The notes: generated by a model not told the origin, from the sequence alone. Counted from the stretch's first letter, positions 7,692 through 15,747 are shown. The stretch: 16,354 nt of DNA from a bacterium (GCA_022600215.1 JAHZKV010000052.1:1-16354); one strand, 5' to 3'. Numbers and translations: made by a program.

Positions 7692-8307
7692 CTATCTCCT
7701 CCTGTTCTTTTCGCCTTGTAATCTTTTCCTTTGCAAGCTTAGAAAGAGACACAGCAGCAAGATCTTGATCGCCTAAAAAGACTTTGATTTTTGCAATATG
7801 CTCTTCTGTATCTGGAATGAGCCTTTTTTCAAATAAATTTACCCGAATAGAAACAGAGCGCAGCTCTGCATCTAAAATAGCTTTCTTTTTCTCTGCTGTC
7901 TTCCACATCAAAAATGCCTTTTTTGTACAACGCAGGTGCTCAGACATATCTTTGTGCCAAAAGGGCTTTCCAGTAAGAGAAATCCTGGTAGTATCAAAAG
8001 TTAAAGAGGTAAGCACAGGCACTTCAATACCTGCAATATTCTCCATGTGGAAAACTTTCTTTTTAATTATTAAATCGTTTTTCAAATACTTTACGGAAGG
8101 ATCTGAAAGAAGTTTTACCGAAGTCTCAAAGGTGATGATCTCCTCTTTATACATACGATGATAACGAGAAATTTCCTCTGCAGCCTTATTCACCTCCGCT
8201 TGCAGGAGCATCTTTTTGAGCTGCAGCGTAGGCAAATACTTTCTCAGCTGAATGAGCTTTTTCGAAAGCCTTCCCATCTCATTTTTTGTAAATTTCACCT
8301 GAGCCAA
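7681..8307 (-). CDS. atpD: V-type ATP synthase subunit D (central stalk)
   Basis: This is the rotor shaft inside the A3B3 head, counterpart of F-type gamma. The product has 208 residues, mostly two long helices at the N- and C-termini that pair as an antiparallel coiled coil, as expected for the family. The N-terminus (VKFTKNEMGRLSKKL, YLPTLQLKKMLLQAEV) matches the conserved D-subunit start. The start codon is TTG at 8307-8305, and AAGGGGT six bases upstream supports it. A GTG three codons further on is a weaker alternative. The gene begins 3 bases after atpB stops. Confidence 0.94.
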   Translation of the reverse strand: MAQVKFTKNEMGRLSKKLIQLRKYLPTLQLKKMLLQAEVNKAAEEISRYHRMYKEEIITFETSVKLLSDPSVKYLKNDLIIKKKVFHMENIAGIEVPVLTSLTFDTTRISLTGKPFWHKDMSEHLRCTKKAFLMWKTAEKKKAILDAELRSVSIRVNLFEKRLIPDTEEHIAKIKVFLGDQDLAAVSLSKLAKEKITRRKEQEEIGAN

Positions 8308-8310
8308 GAT

Positions 8311-9624
8311 CTACCCCTTTGCTCCTTCTTTTGGCCAATACTTTTCTAAGAGAGAATCTTTGATCCCTACCTCGACCTTTTCAAAACAATCAGCAAGTAT
8401 TTTCCACCCCATATCAAGGCCATCGACCAAGGAAATAGATTTACTCAAATCCATCATCTCCGCTTCAAATATTTCGCTATACTTAAGGAGTTTTTCATCC
8501 CATTTAGAAAGCTTAAAACCCATAGAGTAGAGTTCTCGAGACTTTAGCGCCTCTGAATAGAGACGAATCATCGTATTCATAATTGCGCCATGATCCTCTC
8601 TTGTTACCTCATCTACCACAAATTGCTTCAATCTTGAAAGGGATCCAAATGGCTCAATTCGCCCATTCCGAAGGTAGAATTGCCCTTCGGTAATATATCC
8701 TGTGTTGTCAGGAATAGGGTGAGTTACATCATCACCAGGCATTGTTACTACTGGAAGAAGGGTGATAGAACCTGCTCCTTGGATATCAATTGCCTTTTCA
8801 TATCGGAAAGCCAAGTCAGAATATAAAGATCCTGGATATCCACGATTTGATGGGATTTGATTTAAGGAAATTGCAATCTCTTTTAATGCATCTGCATAGG
8901 CTGTCATATCAGTAAGCAATACCAGCACACGCTTTCCTTGCTGAGCAAATTGCTCTGCAGCGGTTAACGCCATATCTGGAACGAGTAAACATTCGGCAGG
9001 ATAATCCGTTGCTTTATGCACAAACATCACTGTCTTATTCAATGCGCCCGTATTTTTAGTATTATCAATAAAGGCGTGCATATCATCCAGGCGTGCCCCC
9101 ATTATCCCAATAATTACCACATCAGCATCCGTATGGTTCGCAATACGCATGAGAAGCTCGTTATACGGCTCCCCTGGTACGGTGAAAATAGGAAGCTTTT
9201 GCGACTCTACCAAGCTATTGAAAATATCAATCATAGGGATAAAAGTCTGAATCATACGGTGAGGAACAATACGTCTTACAGGATTTGCTGTAGGCGTTCC
9301 AATCTCTACCTCCAGCCCATCAAGTAAAGGACCATCATCAAGAGGGTTTCCAAGAGCGGAAAGAACTCTTCCCAATAACGCATCACCTACCACGGTACGC
9401 ATCTTCTTCTTCAAAAAGGTTGTTTTATCTCCTGTGCGCAGTCCTCTGGTATCTCCCATCGCTTGAATCACCACCTTGGTGCCATCAAAGCTAATTACTT
9501 GACCATAGAGCTTTGTCCCATCGCGCTTTTCTACAAGAACCATCTCTCCAATTTCTACATTTTCTGCTTCCACAATAAAGATACTGTTTCCAATCTCTAA
9601 AATTTCATCGTAGACCATCTCCAT
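8311..9624 (-). CDS. atpB: V-type ATP synthase subunit B (non-catalytic head subunit)
   Basis: The product has 437 residues, the usual length for the regulatory nucleotide-site subunit that alternates with A in the V1 head. It lacks a Walker A P-loop, as expected for B. Conserved blocks include VRRIVPHRMIQTFIPMIDIF, PIFTVPGEPYNELLMRIA, LVLLTDMTAYADALKEIA and NRGYPGSLYSDLAFRYEKA. The C-terminal GFKLSKWDEKLLKYSE is also typical of chlamydial B subunits. The ATG overlaps the atpA stop codon by one base (TAATG), a classic coupling arrangement. Met3 is a possible alternative start. Confidence 0.97.
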   Translation of the reverse strand: MEMVYDEILEIGNSIFIVEAENVEIGEMVLVEKRDGTKLYGQVISFDGTKVVIQAMGDTRGLRTGDKTTFLKKKMRTVVGDALLGRVLSALGNPLDDGPLLDGLEVEIGTPTANPVRRIVPHRMIQTFIPMIDIFNSLVESQKLPIFTVPGEPYNELLMRIANHTDADVVIIGIMGARLDDMHAFIDNTKNTGALNKTVMFVHKATDYPAECLLVPDMALTAAEQFAQQGKRVLVLLTDMTAYADALKEIAISLNQIPSNRGYPGSLYSDLAFRYEKAIDIQGAGSITLLPVVTMPGDDVTHPIPDNTGYITEGQFYLRNGRIEPFGSLSRLKQFVVDEVTREDHGAIMNTMIRLYSEALKSRELYSMGFKLSKWDEKLLKYSEIFEAEMMDLSKSISLVDGLDMGWKILADCFEKVEVGIKDSLLEKYWPKEGAKG

Positions 9625-11399
9625 TATGACACCTCCGCAATCACTTGTATTTTCTCTAGTTTATCTCGAATTTCACTAACTAGACCATGATATCTCTCTG
9701 TATTAAATGGTAAAAAGTTCAAGTTTCTTAAATCATTTTGCAAGCCAAGGAAAAAGTCTTTTGCTTCATCTGCCCCTTTAAACGCAAAGCTCTGACTGAA
9801 AATCTCATTAACCAATCGAAACTGCTCTTGCTGCTGATCCAAACTACAATAGACATCTTCTTTATCAAAAGCATTTTGCTGCAAGTATGCAAAGGAGAAC
9901 ATCTCTGACTTCAAGAAAGTCACATAATCTTCCAGGCTTGTTCCTTCCTTTCCAACTACCTCCATTCTTCGACCAATCTCATCACCCTCCACCATAATTT
10001 CACGTGCACGATCAATCCACTTTGCCCAATTAGGGAAACCTTGCTTCATGTTTTCACTAGCTCGAAGGGCATATTTTGACCAAGATTGCATGGAATCAAT
10101 CGCAGGATATTTTCTTGCATCGGAAAGTTCGCGAGAAAGACATAAAAATACCCCCACCACCTTCAACGTCTCTTGAGAGACAGGATCAGAGTTGATATTT
10201 CCTCCTGCAGGAGATACCGCTCCAAGAATCGAAACAGAACCTATCCCATTTTCTGCAGTTTGAAGCACGCCAGCTCTTTCATAAAAAGAGGCTATTCTCG
10301 AAGCAAGGTATGCTGGGAAGGCCTCTTCCCCTGGAATTTCTTCCAACCTTCCAGACATCTCCCGCATCGCTTGTGCCCACCTTGATGTGGAATCAGCAAG
10401 TAAAAGGGCATCTAGTCCCATCTGACGATAATACTCTGCAATAGTAATCCCTACATATACCGAAGCTTCCCTTGCCGCAACAGGCATGGATGAAGTATTA
10501 CAAATAATACAGGTTCGATCCATCAAAGGGCGACCAGTATGCACATCATTTAATTTTGGGAATGTCTTTAAAGTCTCTACCACCTCTCCAGCACGCTCTC
10601 CACATGCTGCCAAAATAACAATATCCACATTTGAATACTTAGAAATACCTTGCTGCAACACCGTCTTTCCTGCACCAAATGGTCCTGGAGAACAAGCTGT
10701 CCCTCCTTTCATCATCGGAGTCATAGTATCAATCACCCGTTGACCAGTACAAATAAGCTCTTTTGGGGTACCTTTTCGTCCTTCAATTAGCGGAAACTTT
10801 ACCGGCCACTTTTGCACCATCGAAACAGAGTAAGATTTACCTCGCTCATCTTTTACCTTTGCAATGGTAGTATCTACCGTATAGTTACCTGCCTCGGCTA
10901 TCCATTCCAGCGTGTAGCTTCCATACATAGAAAAAGGCAAAAAGATTTGGTGGATAAAATGAGATTCTGGAGTGCTTCCTAAAATGGAGCCTCTAGATAT
11001 TTTTTCTCCCACTTTTGCTTTTGGGGTGAACTGCCACTTTTTTACTCGATCTAGTGCCTCCACATAAACCCCTCTTTCCAGATAAAGGCCCGAAACATCT
11101 GCTACCTTTTCTAGCGGGTTTTGCAATCCATCAAAAATCTCTCCAAGGAGACCTGGTCCTAGCTCAATCTCTAAAAGCTCCTCGGTAAATTCTACTTTTT
11201 GCTTATACTTAATCCCGCGAGTGTCCTCAAATACCTGGAGCTTTGCTACCTTACCAGAAATGGCAATCACCTCGGCTTTAAGCGATGCACCACCCACTTT
11301 TACGTATCCAATCTCTCCTTGCGTGAGCTGGTTATCAAACTCTACCTTTATCAAGTTACCAAGAACAAAGATTACTTCTCCAACTGTTTTACTCATCAT
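9624..11399 (-). CDS. atpA: V-type ATP synthase subunit A (catalytic head subunit)
   Basis: This subunit binds and hydrolyses or makes ATP in the V1 head. The product has 591 residues from the ATG at 11399. The Walker A loop GPFGAGKT lies at about residues 239-246, GERAGEV (about 266-272) carries the catalytic Glu, and LLLADSTSRWAQAMRE is typical. The insertion of about 80 residues before the P-loop distinguishes A from B and from F-type beta. Three start codons follow each other (GTG 11402, ATG 11399, ATG 11396). GGAG stands four to seven bases before the two ATGs, so either is plausible. The 5' end overlaps the DUF2764 gene by about 11 bases. Confidence 0.97.
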   Translation of the reverse strand: MMSKTVGEVIFVLGNLIKVEFDNQLTQGEIGYVKVGGASLKAEVIAISGKVAKLQVFEDTRGIKYKQKVEFTEELLEIELGPGLLGEIFDGLQNPLEKVADVSGLYLERGVYVEALDRVKKWQFTPKAKVGEKISRGSILGSTPESHFIHQIFLPFSMYGSYTLEWIAEAGNYTVDTTIAKVKDERGKSYSVSMVQKWPVKFPLIEGRKGTPKELICTGQRVIDTMTPMMKGGTACSPGPFGAGKTVLQQGISKYSNVDIVILAACGERAGEVVETLKTFPKLNDVHTGRPLMDRTCIICNTSSMPVAAREASVYVGITIAEYYRQMGLDALLLADSTSRWAQAMREMSGRLEEIPGEEAFPAYLASRIASFYERAGVLQTAENGIGSVSILGAVSPAGGNINSDPVSQETLKVVGVFLCLSRELSDARKYPAIDSMQSWSKYALRASENMKQGFPNWAKWIDRAREIMVEGDEIGRRMEVVGKEGTSLEDYVTFLKSEMFSFAYLQQNAFDKEDVYCSLDQQQEQFRLVNEIFSQSFAFKGADEAKDFFLGLQNDLRNLNFLPFNTERYHGLVSEIRDKLEKIQVIAEVS

Positions 11400-12168
11400 C
11401 ACTCTCCACTAATTCTGTTAACATCTCTCTTCCTTTTTTCTCATCCAATGCTGCTTTCTCCGTGATCATCCATAAACACATCATGTAGGCGCATATGGAG
11501 CGGAAAGATCCACTATCATTGTGGACAATTTCCCCATAAAAATGAAAACGATAACGATCTATGGCTACATACTGCTTCATAGGATCGGCACCTGTCTCTT
11601 CAATCATTTCTCCTAACCTTCTAAACTCATAAGGGAAAATAAAAGGACCGGTATTTTTACTTTGCAAAATGATATGGGCGACCAATGGATCTGTTAGATC
11701 CTCATACTGCAAATAACTCTCTAAATTTATTCCCTGTTTTTTTGCCAAATACCCCATCAACACGAAATTTAACTCTTTCTCAAAAGTTAAAAATTCTGCA
11801 GCAATTCCACCTTTTGCTATTTCTTTTTGAAAAAAAGTTGCATAAAGCAAAGGAAAATTTTCTATAAGACTCTCACTGCTAGAATGCTCTTCTAAAAAAT
11901 CTAATAAATAAGCAGGAAGATACTCCCCACTACTTAAAGCCAAGCGAAGACCTGCCTCTAAAAAATTCCCTTTTGGATCAAAGTGTACCCCTGTTTGAAA
12001 AGACAAAATATTTTTCACATCAATAATGCGACGCAAAGAAATCAAGCTCTCTTTTGCCTTGCTGGCTAAATTAAGCTCTAACAGATCATAAAATCTTCCA
12101 AGAGAAATAGGTGGGGGCTGATTAAATTGTAAAGGCGGAAGAGCAGAATAAGCGTACAATAAACTCAT
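11389..12168 (-). CDS. DUF2764-type protein of the V-ATPase operon, candidate subunit C equivalent
   Basis: The product has 259 residues, soluble and largely helical. Length and position between atpE and atpA match the conserved DUF2764 gene that I know from chlamydial (CT309-like) and Bacteroides V-ATPase operons. I assign it on synteny and size rather than on a diagnostic motif. Conserved-looking parts are the N-terminal LLYAYSALPPL and the C-terminal half with DRYRFHFYGEIVHNDSGSF. Because no subunit C (d-type) gene is present, it may connect the central stalk to the K ring; this is inference. AGGAGG lies upstream of the ATG, and the 3' end overlaps atpA. Confidence 0.8.
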   Translation of the reverse strand: MSLLYAYSALPPLQFNQPPPISLGRFYDLLELNLASKAKESLISLRRIIDVKNILSFQTGVHFDPKGNFLEAGLRLALSSGEYLPAYLLDFLEEHSSSESLIENFPLLYATFFQKEIAKGGIAAEFLTFEKELNFVLMGYLAKKQGINLESYLQYEDLTDPLVAHIILQSKNTGPFIFPYEFRRLGEMIEETGADPMKQYVAIDRYRFHFYGEIVHNDSGSFRSICAYMMCLWMITEKAALDEKKGREMLTELVESDDE

Positions 12169-12253
12169 CTAAATCTTCTTCCTCCTGTTTTTTACAAACA
12201 TTTTGCAGACACAGAATAACACAGCTAAGAGTAAAACGCAAGAAGAAGGAATT

Positions 12254-12862
12254 CTAAGTATATACTTTATCTCTTAAGGAATCAGAAAGATTATCTGCTA
12301 TGATATTCATCACGGTTTCTGGGGTCATTTTCAAAGTAAACTTTTTATCTTCAAGGGACAAAGCAAAACCAGAAGAGAGCTTCTCCTCCCCTTTTTCAAG
12401 TTTTCCCTTTACCACTTGTAACACTTCTTTAGCAAGCGCGTCATAATCTATCTTTTCTGAGACAAAAAGCTTAAGATTAGAAGATATCCCCTCTTTTTGA
12501 ATCCCTTCCGCAACAGCCTTAATTACCACCTCTACCATCTTTTGCTCATTTAGCTCAGAAGAGAGCTGTTCTTGAAGCGTAGCAGAAAACAAGGTCATCA
12601 CCTCACTTTTCAACGTTGCTAAAGATTGCTTTACGGCCAGTTCAATAGAAGAATCATGAACTTTCCTCTCCTCTTCCATGCGGGTAGCATTTTCTTTATG
12701 AAGGCGGGTAGCCTCTTCATTCGCATCATGAATAATTTTTTGTGCAGCAGCCTTTGCGTCAGCTATAATCCTTTCTGACTCTTCTTTTGCAGGAAGAATC
12801 GTCTCTTTGTATAAAATATCACTAATTTCTTTAACTTTATCTGATGAACTAGCTGCTGCCAT
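12254..12862 (-). CDS. atpE: V-type ATP synthase subunit E (peripheral stalk)
   Basis: The product has 202 residues, the usual length. The N-terminal half (about 20-90) is a long charged helix rich in Ala, Glu and Lys (EESERIIADAKAAAQKII and following), the coiled coil that forms the stator stalk. The C-terminal half is a compact alpha/beta domain that binds the head. GAGGAG precedes the ATG. A gap of 85 bases separates it from the DUF2764 gene, and I saw no strong hairpin there. The partner stalk subunit (G/H) is not recognisable in the window. Confidence 0.92.
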   Translation of the reverse strand: MAAASSSDKVKEISDILYKETILPAKEESERIIADAKAAAQKIIHDANEEATRLHKENATRMEEERKVHDSSIELAVKQSLATLKSEVMTLFSATLQEQLSSELNEQKMVEVVIKAVAEGIQKEGISSNLKLFVSEKIDYDALAKEVLQVVKGKLEKGEEKLSSGFALSLEDKKFTLKMTPETVMNIIADNLSDSLRDKVYT

Positions 12863-12924
12863 ACCTATACTCCTCTAAAATGAAGTGGAGATAGTAACAC
12901 GATTTGTCGTAAAAAACAAGGTTA

Positions 12925-13203
12925 TTAGTCGCTAAGCAATGTATTTTTTACCGATCCATCAGAAAAATCTGTTGTATCACCTGTCTCATGAGGAATAAAA
13001 CCAGCCATAAGAGCCGTTACTGCAAACAAAAAGAGCCCAGCAATAGTCATACGCGTTGCAACAGTCTTTTGCCCTTCATTATTTGTTTCCCAATTATAAT
13101 CCACTCGCATCACAGGGGCATTGACCACCTCATCGCGGGCATAAAGCTTTCCTGTGGAAAAAAGCTGAAACATAGCCAAATAGAGAAATAGATATTTCTT
13201 CAT
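12925..13203 (-). CDS. Small protein with signal peptide and one membrane helix, first gene before atpE
   Basis: The product has 92 residues. A typical signal peptide (MKKYLFLYLAMFQLFSTGKLYA) with cleavage after Ala22 is followed by a short polar part and a membrane helix (TIAGLFLFAVTALMAGF, about 53-69), then an acidic tail. AGAGG precedes the ATG. It lies 62 bases upstream of atpE on the same strand with no terminator between, so it may be the first gene of the ATPase operon. It resembles the product at 13886-14227: both start the mature part with an acidic/valine stretch then Ala-Pro, and both have GLFLF-x6-AG in the helix. The function is unknown. Confidence 0.7.
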   Translation of the reverse strand: MKKYLFLYLAMFQLFSTGKLYARDEVVNAPVMRVDYNWETNNEGQKTVATRMTIAGLFLFAVTALMAGFIPHETGDTTDFSDGSVKNTLLSD

Positions 13204-13232
13204 AAAGAACCTCTATCTCTCCAATACCCGAC

Positions 13233-13259
13233 ATTCTAATTTACGTCAAAAATTAGAAT
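13233..13259. repeat. Perfect 10-bp inverted repeat, possible operator
   Basis: ATTCTAATTT (13233-13242) and AAATTAGAAT (13250-13259) are exact reverse complements separated by ACGTCAA. It lies 30-56 bases upstream of the first gene before atpE, where a promoter or 5' leader would be. The stem has only two G-C pairs and no T-run, so it is a poor terminator and more like a protein-binding site. The role is inference. Confidence 0.4.
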
Positions 13260-13324
13260 TATTATATTTTAATTACAAGAAGAACTACCGTAATCCTGCC
13301 TACAATCTTCTGTAACAAAGACTA

Positions 13325-13786
13325 TCAAGACTCATTTGCTACTTGAGATGCTTCTGCTCCGCCTTCTTTAGTTTTCAATCGTAACGCTTCTAGTTGACAA
13401 AGAGCCAATTGCAACTCTTCTTCTTTTGCCTCCAAATCACGCTTCATATGCATGTTCTTCTTAACAGCTTGAAATGCCATATCATAATTATTTGAAAGTG
13501 AATATATAGTAAGAGCTACCTCCTTCAATCTAGGAAAACAAAGCCCTGTCAAATCAATCCCGCTCCACTTTTTAACAACCTTAACCATCTTTGTTGCTTT
13601 TTTGTCAGATGAAATCTCCTCTCCTTGAATAGCAATTAATCTTTCTGCTAGACCCCTTACCTCGTCGATTGTTGTATTCACTGCCTTGTTCAACACGGCA
13701 CTTACCCTTCCTGCAAGAGAAGCATCTTCTGACAGATAAAGTACTTCACCTGCTCCACCTGCTTCTAATTGAATTCTACCTGACAT
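13325..13786 (-). CDS. Hypothetical protein with C-terminal coiled coil
   Basis: The product has 153 residues and starts at an ATG with AAAAGGAG six bases upstream, a strong site. There is no signal peptide and no membrane helix. Residues 25-55 and 85-110 are probably helical. Residues about 105-138 (KKNMHMKRDLEAKEEELQ and onwards) have heptad-like spacing and should form a coiled coil. The C-terminal 15 residues are Gly/Ala/Glu-rich and likely disordered. Size and make-up resemble small chaperone-like or structural proteins of intracellular bacteria, but I see no diagnostic motif and do not assign a function. The gene is divergent from the small membrane protein gene on its right. Confidence 0.7.
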   Translation of the reverse strand: MSGRIQLEAGGAGEVLYLSEDASLAGRVSAVLNKAVNTTIDEVRGLAERLIAIQGEEISSDKKATKMVKVVKKWSGIDLTGLCFPRLKEVALTIYSLSNNYDMAFQAVKKNMHMKRDLEAKEEELQLALCQLEALRLKTKEGGAEASQVANES

Positions 13787-13885
13787 ATCTTTCTCCTTTT
13801 AAAAATTATGAGCAAAGAAATTAAAACAAATGGTTATTTCTCACAACTAATTTTCTTCTTGTCAAAGATCTACCCCTTATTTAGT

Positions 13886-14227
13886 ATGGGAAATATGGAC
13901 TATCTGAAAAAAAATGTTTTGTTTTTAACGCTTTGCGCTTTTTGCGGAAATACCCTTTTTGCAGAGACGATAGAAAGTGCTCCTATGCTTCTTCCAAAGG
14001 AAGAGAAAAAACCGGTGGTAGAAGAGCGTCTAGAAGAACAAATTGCCCCTCCTGGCCCACCAGCTTTAATTGATCTGCAGCAAAGAGAGGTTCAAAAGCC
14101 AAAGACCTTTAAAGATAAATACGCAAGCCTTGGACTCTTTCTATTTAATACTGCGATGTTTATAGCAGGAGTAACGGTAGTGAAGACTCTACCAGGAAAA
14201 AAAGTACATAATCCACCAGAAGAATAG
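13886..14227 (+). CDS. Small exported protein with proline-rich linker and C-terminal membrane helix
   Basis: The start is uncertain. The frame is open from an ATG at 13808, but only ATG 13886 or 13895 puts a clean signal peptide (LKKNVLFLTLCAFCGNTLFA, then ETIES) at the N-terminus. No start has a good ribosome site; GGGA before 13895 is the best. From 13886 the product has 113 residues. The mature part is charged and Pro-rich (PKEEKKPVVEERLEEQIAPP, PGPPALID), then a membrane helix ASLGLFLFNTAMFIAGVTVV and a basic tail. It shares the ordering, an Ala-Pro after the cleavage site and GLFLF-x6-AG with the product at 12925-13203, so they may be paralogues. The function is unknown. Confidence 0.65.
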   Translation: MGNMDYLKKNVLFLTLCAFCGNTLFAETIESAPMLLPKEEKKPVVEERLEEQIAPPGPPALIDLQQREVQKPKTFKDKYASLGLFLFNTAMFIAGVTVVKTLPGKKVHNPPEE

Positions 14228-14296
14228 AAAAGTTTCTTGATCTAAAATAAGTCGATCCTCATATACTTAGGTGTATAGATAAAAGAGGTAATATTG

Positions 14297-15289
14297 ATGA
14301 GCAATAAGTTAGAAGGTCTTAAAAAACATACGATTGTAGTAGCAGATACTGGAGATTTTGAAGCAATTGAAAAATTCCACCCAAGGGACGCTACCACCAA
14401 CCCATCCCTTATCCTTAAAGCTGCAAAAGACTCTCGATATAAACACCTTATTGAAGATGCAATTGAATGGGCCAAAGGAAGAACCCTTCATGATACCTTT
14501 TTGAATGCGGTAGTACATAAAATCTTTGTCAACTTCGGCTTAGAAATTTTGAAAGTTGTAGAAGGGCGCGTTTCTACAGAAGTAGACGCCAGACTCTCCT
14601 TTGATAAACAAGCAAGCCTTGATTTAGCCCATACCTATATCGCTATGTATGAAGAAGCTGGGATCTCCAAAGATCGTATCTTGATCAAACTTGCCTCTAC
14701 TTGGGAAGGGATCGAAGCTTGTCGAGTACTTGAAAAAGAGGGTATCCACTGTAATATGACGCTGATGTTCAACAAAGAACAAGCTATTGCCGCGGCAGAA
14801 GCTGGAGCAACTCTTATCTCCCCATTTGTGGGAAGAATCATGGACTACCAAAAGGCGGACGAAGGGAGAGATTCTATCCCAGCAAGTGAAGATAAAGGAG
14901 TACTCAGCGTTACCGATATCTACCACTATTACAAAAAACATGGCTACTCTACAGAAATTATGGGCGCCTCCTTCCGAAATACCGATGAGATCTTAGCATT
15001 AGCTGGATGTGACCTGCTTACCATCTCCCCTGACCTGCTTGATCAGCTCGCAGAAGCTACAGGCGATGTTCCTCGAATGCTCCTAGAAAAAGAAGCTGGC
15101 TCTAAAGGCTCTGAAAAAATGCACGTCGATGAAAATGCCTTCCGATGGGCTCTTAATGAAGATCCTATGGCAACGCTAAAGCTTTCAGAAGGTATCCGAA
15201 ACTTTGCTAAAGATACCAGAACCCTTGAACAGTTCTTGTTAGAAAACTTTCCTATTGAACAAAGCCATGGCGACTCCAAAGCAATGTAA
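14297..15289 (+). CDS. tal: Transaldolase (TalB type)
   Basis: The enzyme transfers a dihydroxyacetone unit between sedoheptulose 7-phosphate and glyceraldehyde 3-phosphate in the non-oxidative pentose phosphate pathway. The product has 330 residues from the ATG at 14297, and AGAGGT lies eight bases before it. An in-frame TTG directly upstream (14294) is unlikely to be the start. Catalytic residues correspond to E. coli TalB: Asp17 (VADTGD), Asn35 (DATTNPSLI), Glu95 (RVSTEVDARL) and the Schiff-base Lys131 (ILIKLASTWEGI). Its product erythrose 4-phosphate feeds the DAHP synthase also encoded in this window. Tal near the V-ATPase genes is an arrangement I recall from Chlamydia. No convincing terminator follows. 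Confidence 0.97.
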   Translation: MSNKLEGLKKHTIVVADTGDFEAIEKFHPRDATTNPSLILKAAKDSRYKHLIEDAIEWAKGRTLHDTFLNAVVHKIFVNFGLEILKVVEGRVSTEVDARLSFDKQASLDLAHTYIAMYEEAGISKDRILIKLASTWEGIEACRVLEKEGIHCNMTLMFNKEQAIAAAEAGATLISPFVGRIMDYQKADEGRDSIPASEDKGVLSVTDIYHYYKKHGYSTEIMGASFRNTDEILALAGCDLLTISPDLLDQLAEATGDVPRMLLEKEAGSKGSEKMHVDENAFRWALNEDPMATLKLSEGIRNFAKDTRTLEQFLLENFPIEQSHGDSKAM

Positions 15290-15362
15290 TATTAGTATGG
15301 AGTCTCACCTCCTACATATATACATTCAAGGCAAAGCTTCTAATCTAAATAGGCTTACTTGA

Positions 15363-15650
15363 TTACACTCTGCTGTGCCTTGTCTGCGAAAAATGAGATA
15401 ATGCTATCTTTGAAATACAAGTAAAGACAAGCGTCGCAATTACTAGTCCTGCTCTCATTTTATCAGACATTGGAAAGGTATTTTGGTTATAAACTGCTAC
15501 TGCAAATATTACCGATACTGCACTTTCTACTGTATTTATCACTCGGCATAATTTATTATCTTTACACCAGCTATCTCCCGCTGCCAGCGAAGCTCCAAAA
15601 ACCAGCCCCACTCCAATAGATATTACCCCTGCTCTAACATCACTCATCAT
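15363..15650 (-). CDS. Small membrane protein, about three helices
   Basis: The product has 95 residues (94 if the second ATG at 15647 is used). AAAAGGAG lies three bases before the first ATG and six before the second, so the second is slightly favoured by spacing. Hydrophobic segments are at about 8-27 (GVISIGVGLVFGASLAAG), 39-54 (AVSVIFAVAVY) and 67-86 (RAGLVIATLVFTCISKIAL). The short loop after the first contains two cysteines (WCKDNKLC). There is no family that I recognise. Its layout resembles the larger three-helix neighbour upstream, which is separated from it by a terminator, so it probably has its own promoter in 15651-15710. Confidence 0.6.
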   Translation of the reverse strand: MMSDVRAGVISIGVGLVFGASLAAGDSWCKDNKLCRVINTVESAVSVIFAVAVYNQNTFPMSDKMRAGLVIATLVFTCISKIALSHFSQTRHSRV

Positions 15651-15710
15651 CTTCTCCTTTTTTGAAATAATGTGGAAAAATTTACCAGAAAAGATTATTT
15701 TTGCACAGAT

Positions 15711-15744
15711 AAAAAAAAGCTACCACATTTGTGGTAGGCTTTTT
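15711..15744 (-). terminator. Rho-independent terminator after the 144-residue gene
   Basis: TACCAC (15721-15726) pairs with GTGGTA (15731-15736) around an ATTT loop. The stem is extended by AGC/GCT with one bulged G at 15737. On the minus strand it is followed by an 8-base T-run (complement of the A-run 15711-15718). It starts four bases past the stop codon of the 144-residue gene. Confidence 0.8.
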
Positions 15745-15747
15745 ATA

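Noticed and set aside
5328..12862. F-type ATP synthase
   Set aside because: The A subunit has the V/A-type insertion before the P-loop, the B subunit lacks a P-loop, the proteolipid has four helices, and D, E and I subunits are of V/A type.
14294..14296. TTG as start of transaldolase
   Set aside because: An ATG follows directly with better spacing to AGAGGT, and the N-terminus MSNKLEGLKK fits the family.
14624..14941. Minus-strand frame of 105 residues inside tal
   Set aside because: It is a shadow of a highly conserved enzyme gene, with no ribosome site or recognisable motif.
15296..15320. Stem GTA(T)GGAG / CTCCTAC after tal as a terminator
   Set aside because: The stem is short, has a bulge and is not followed by a T-run; not convincing.
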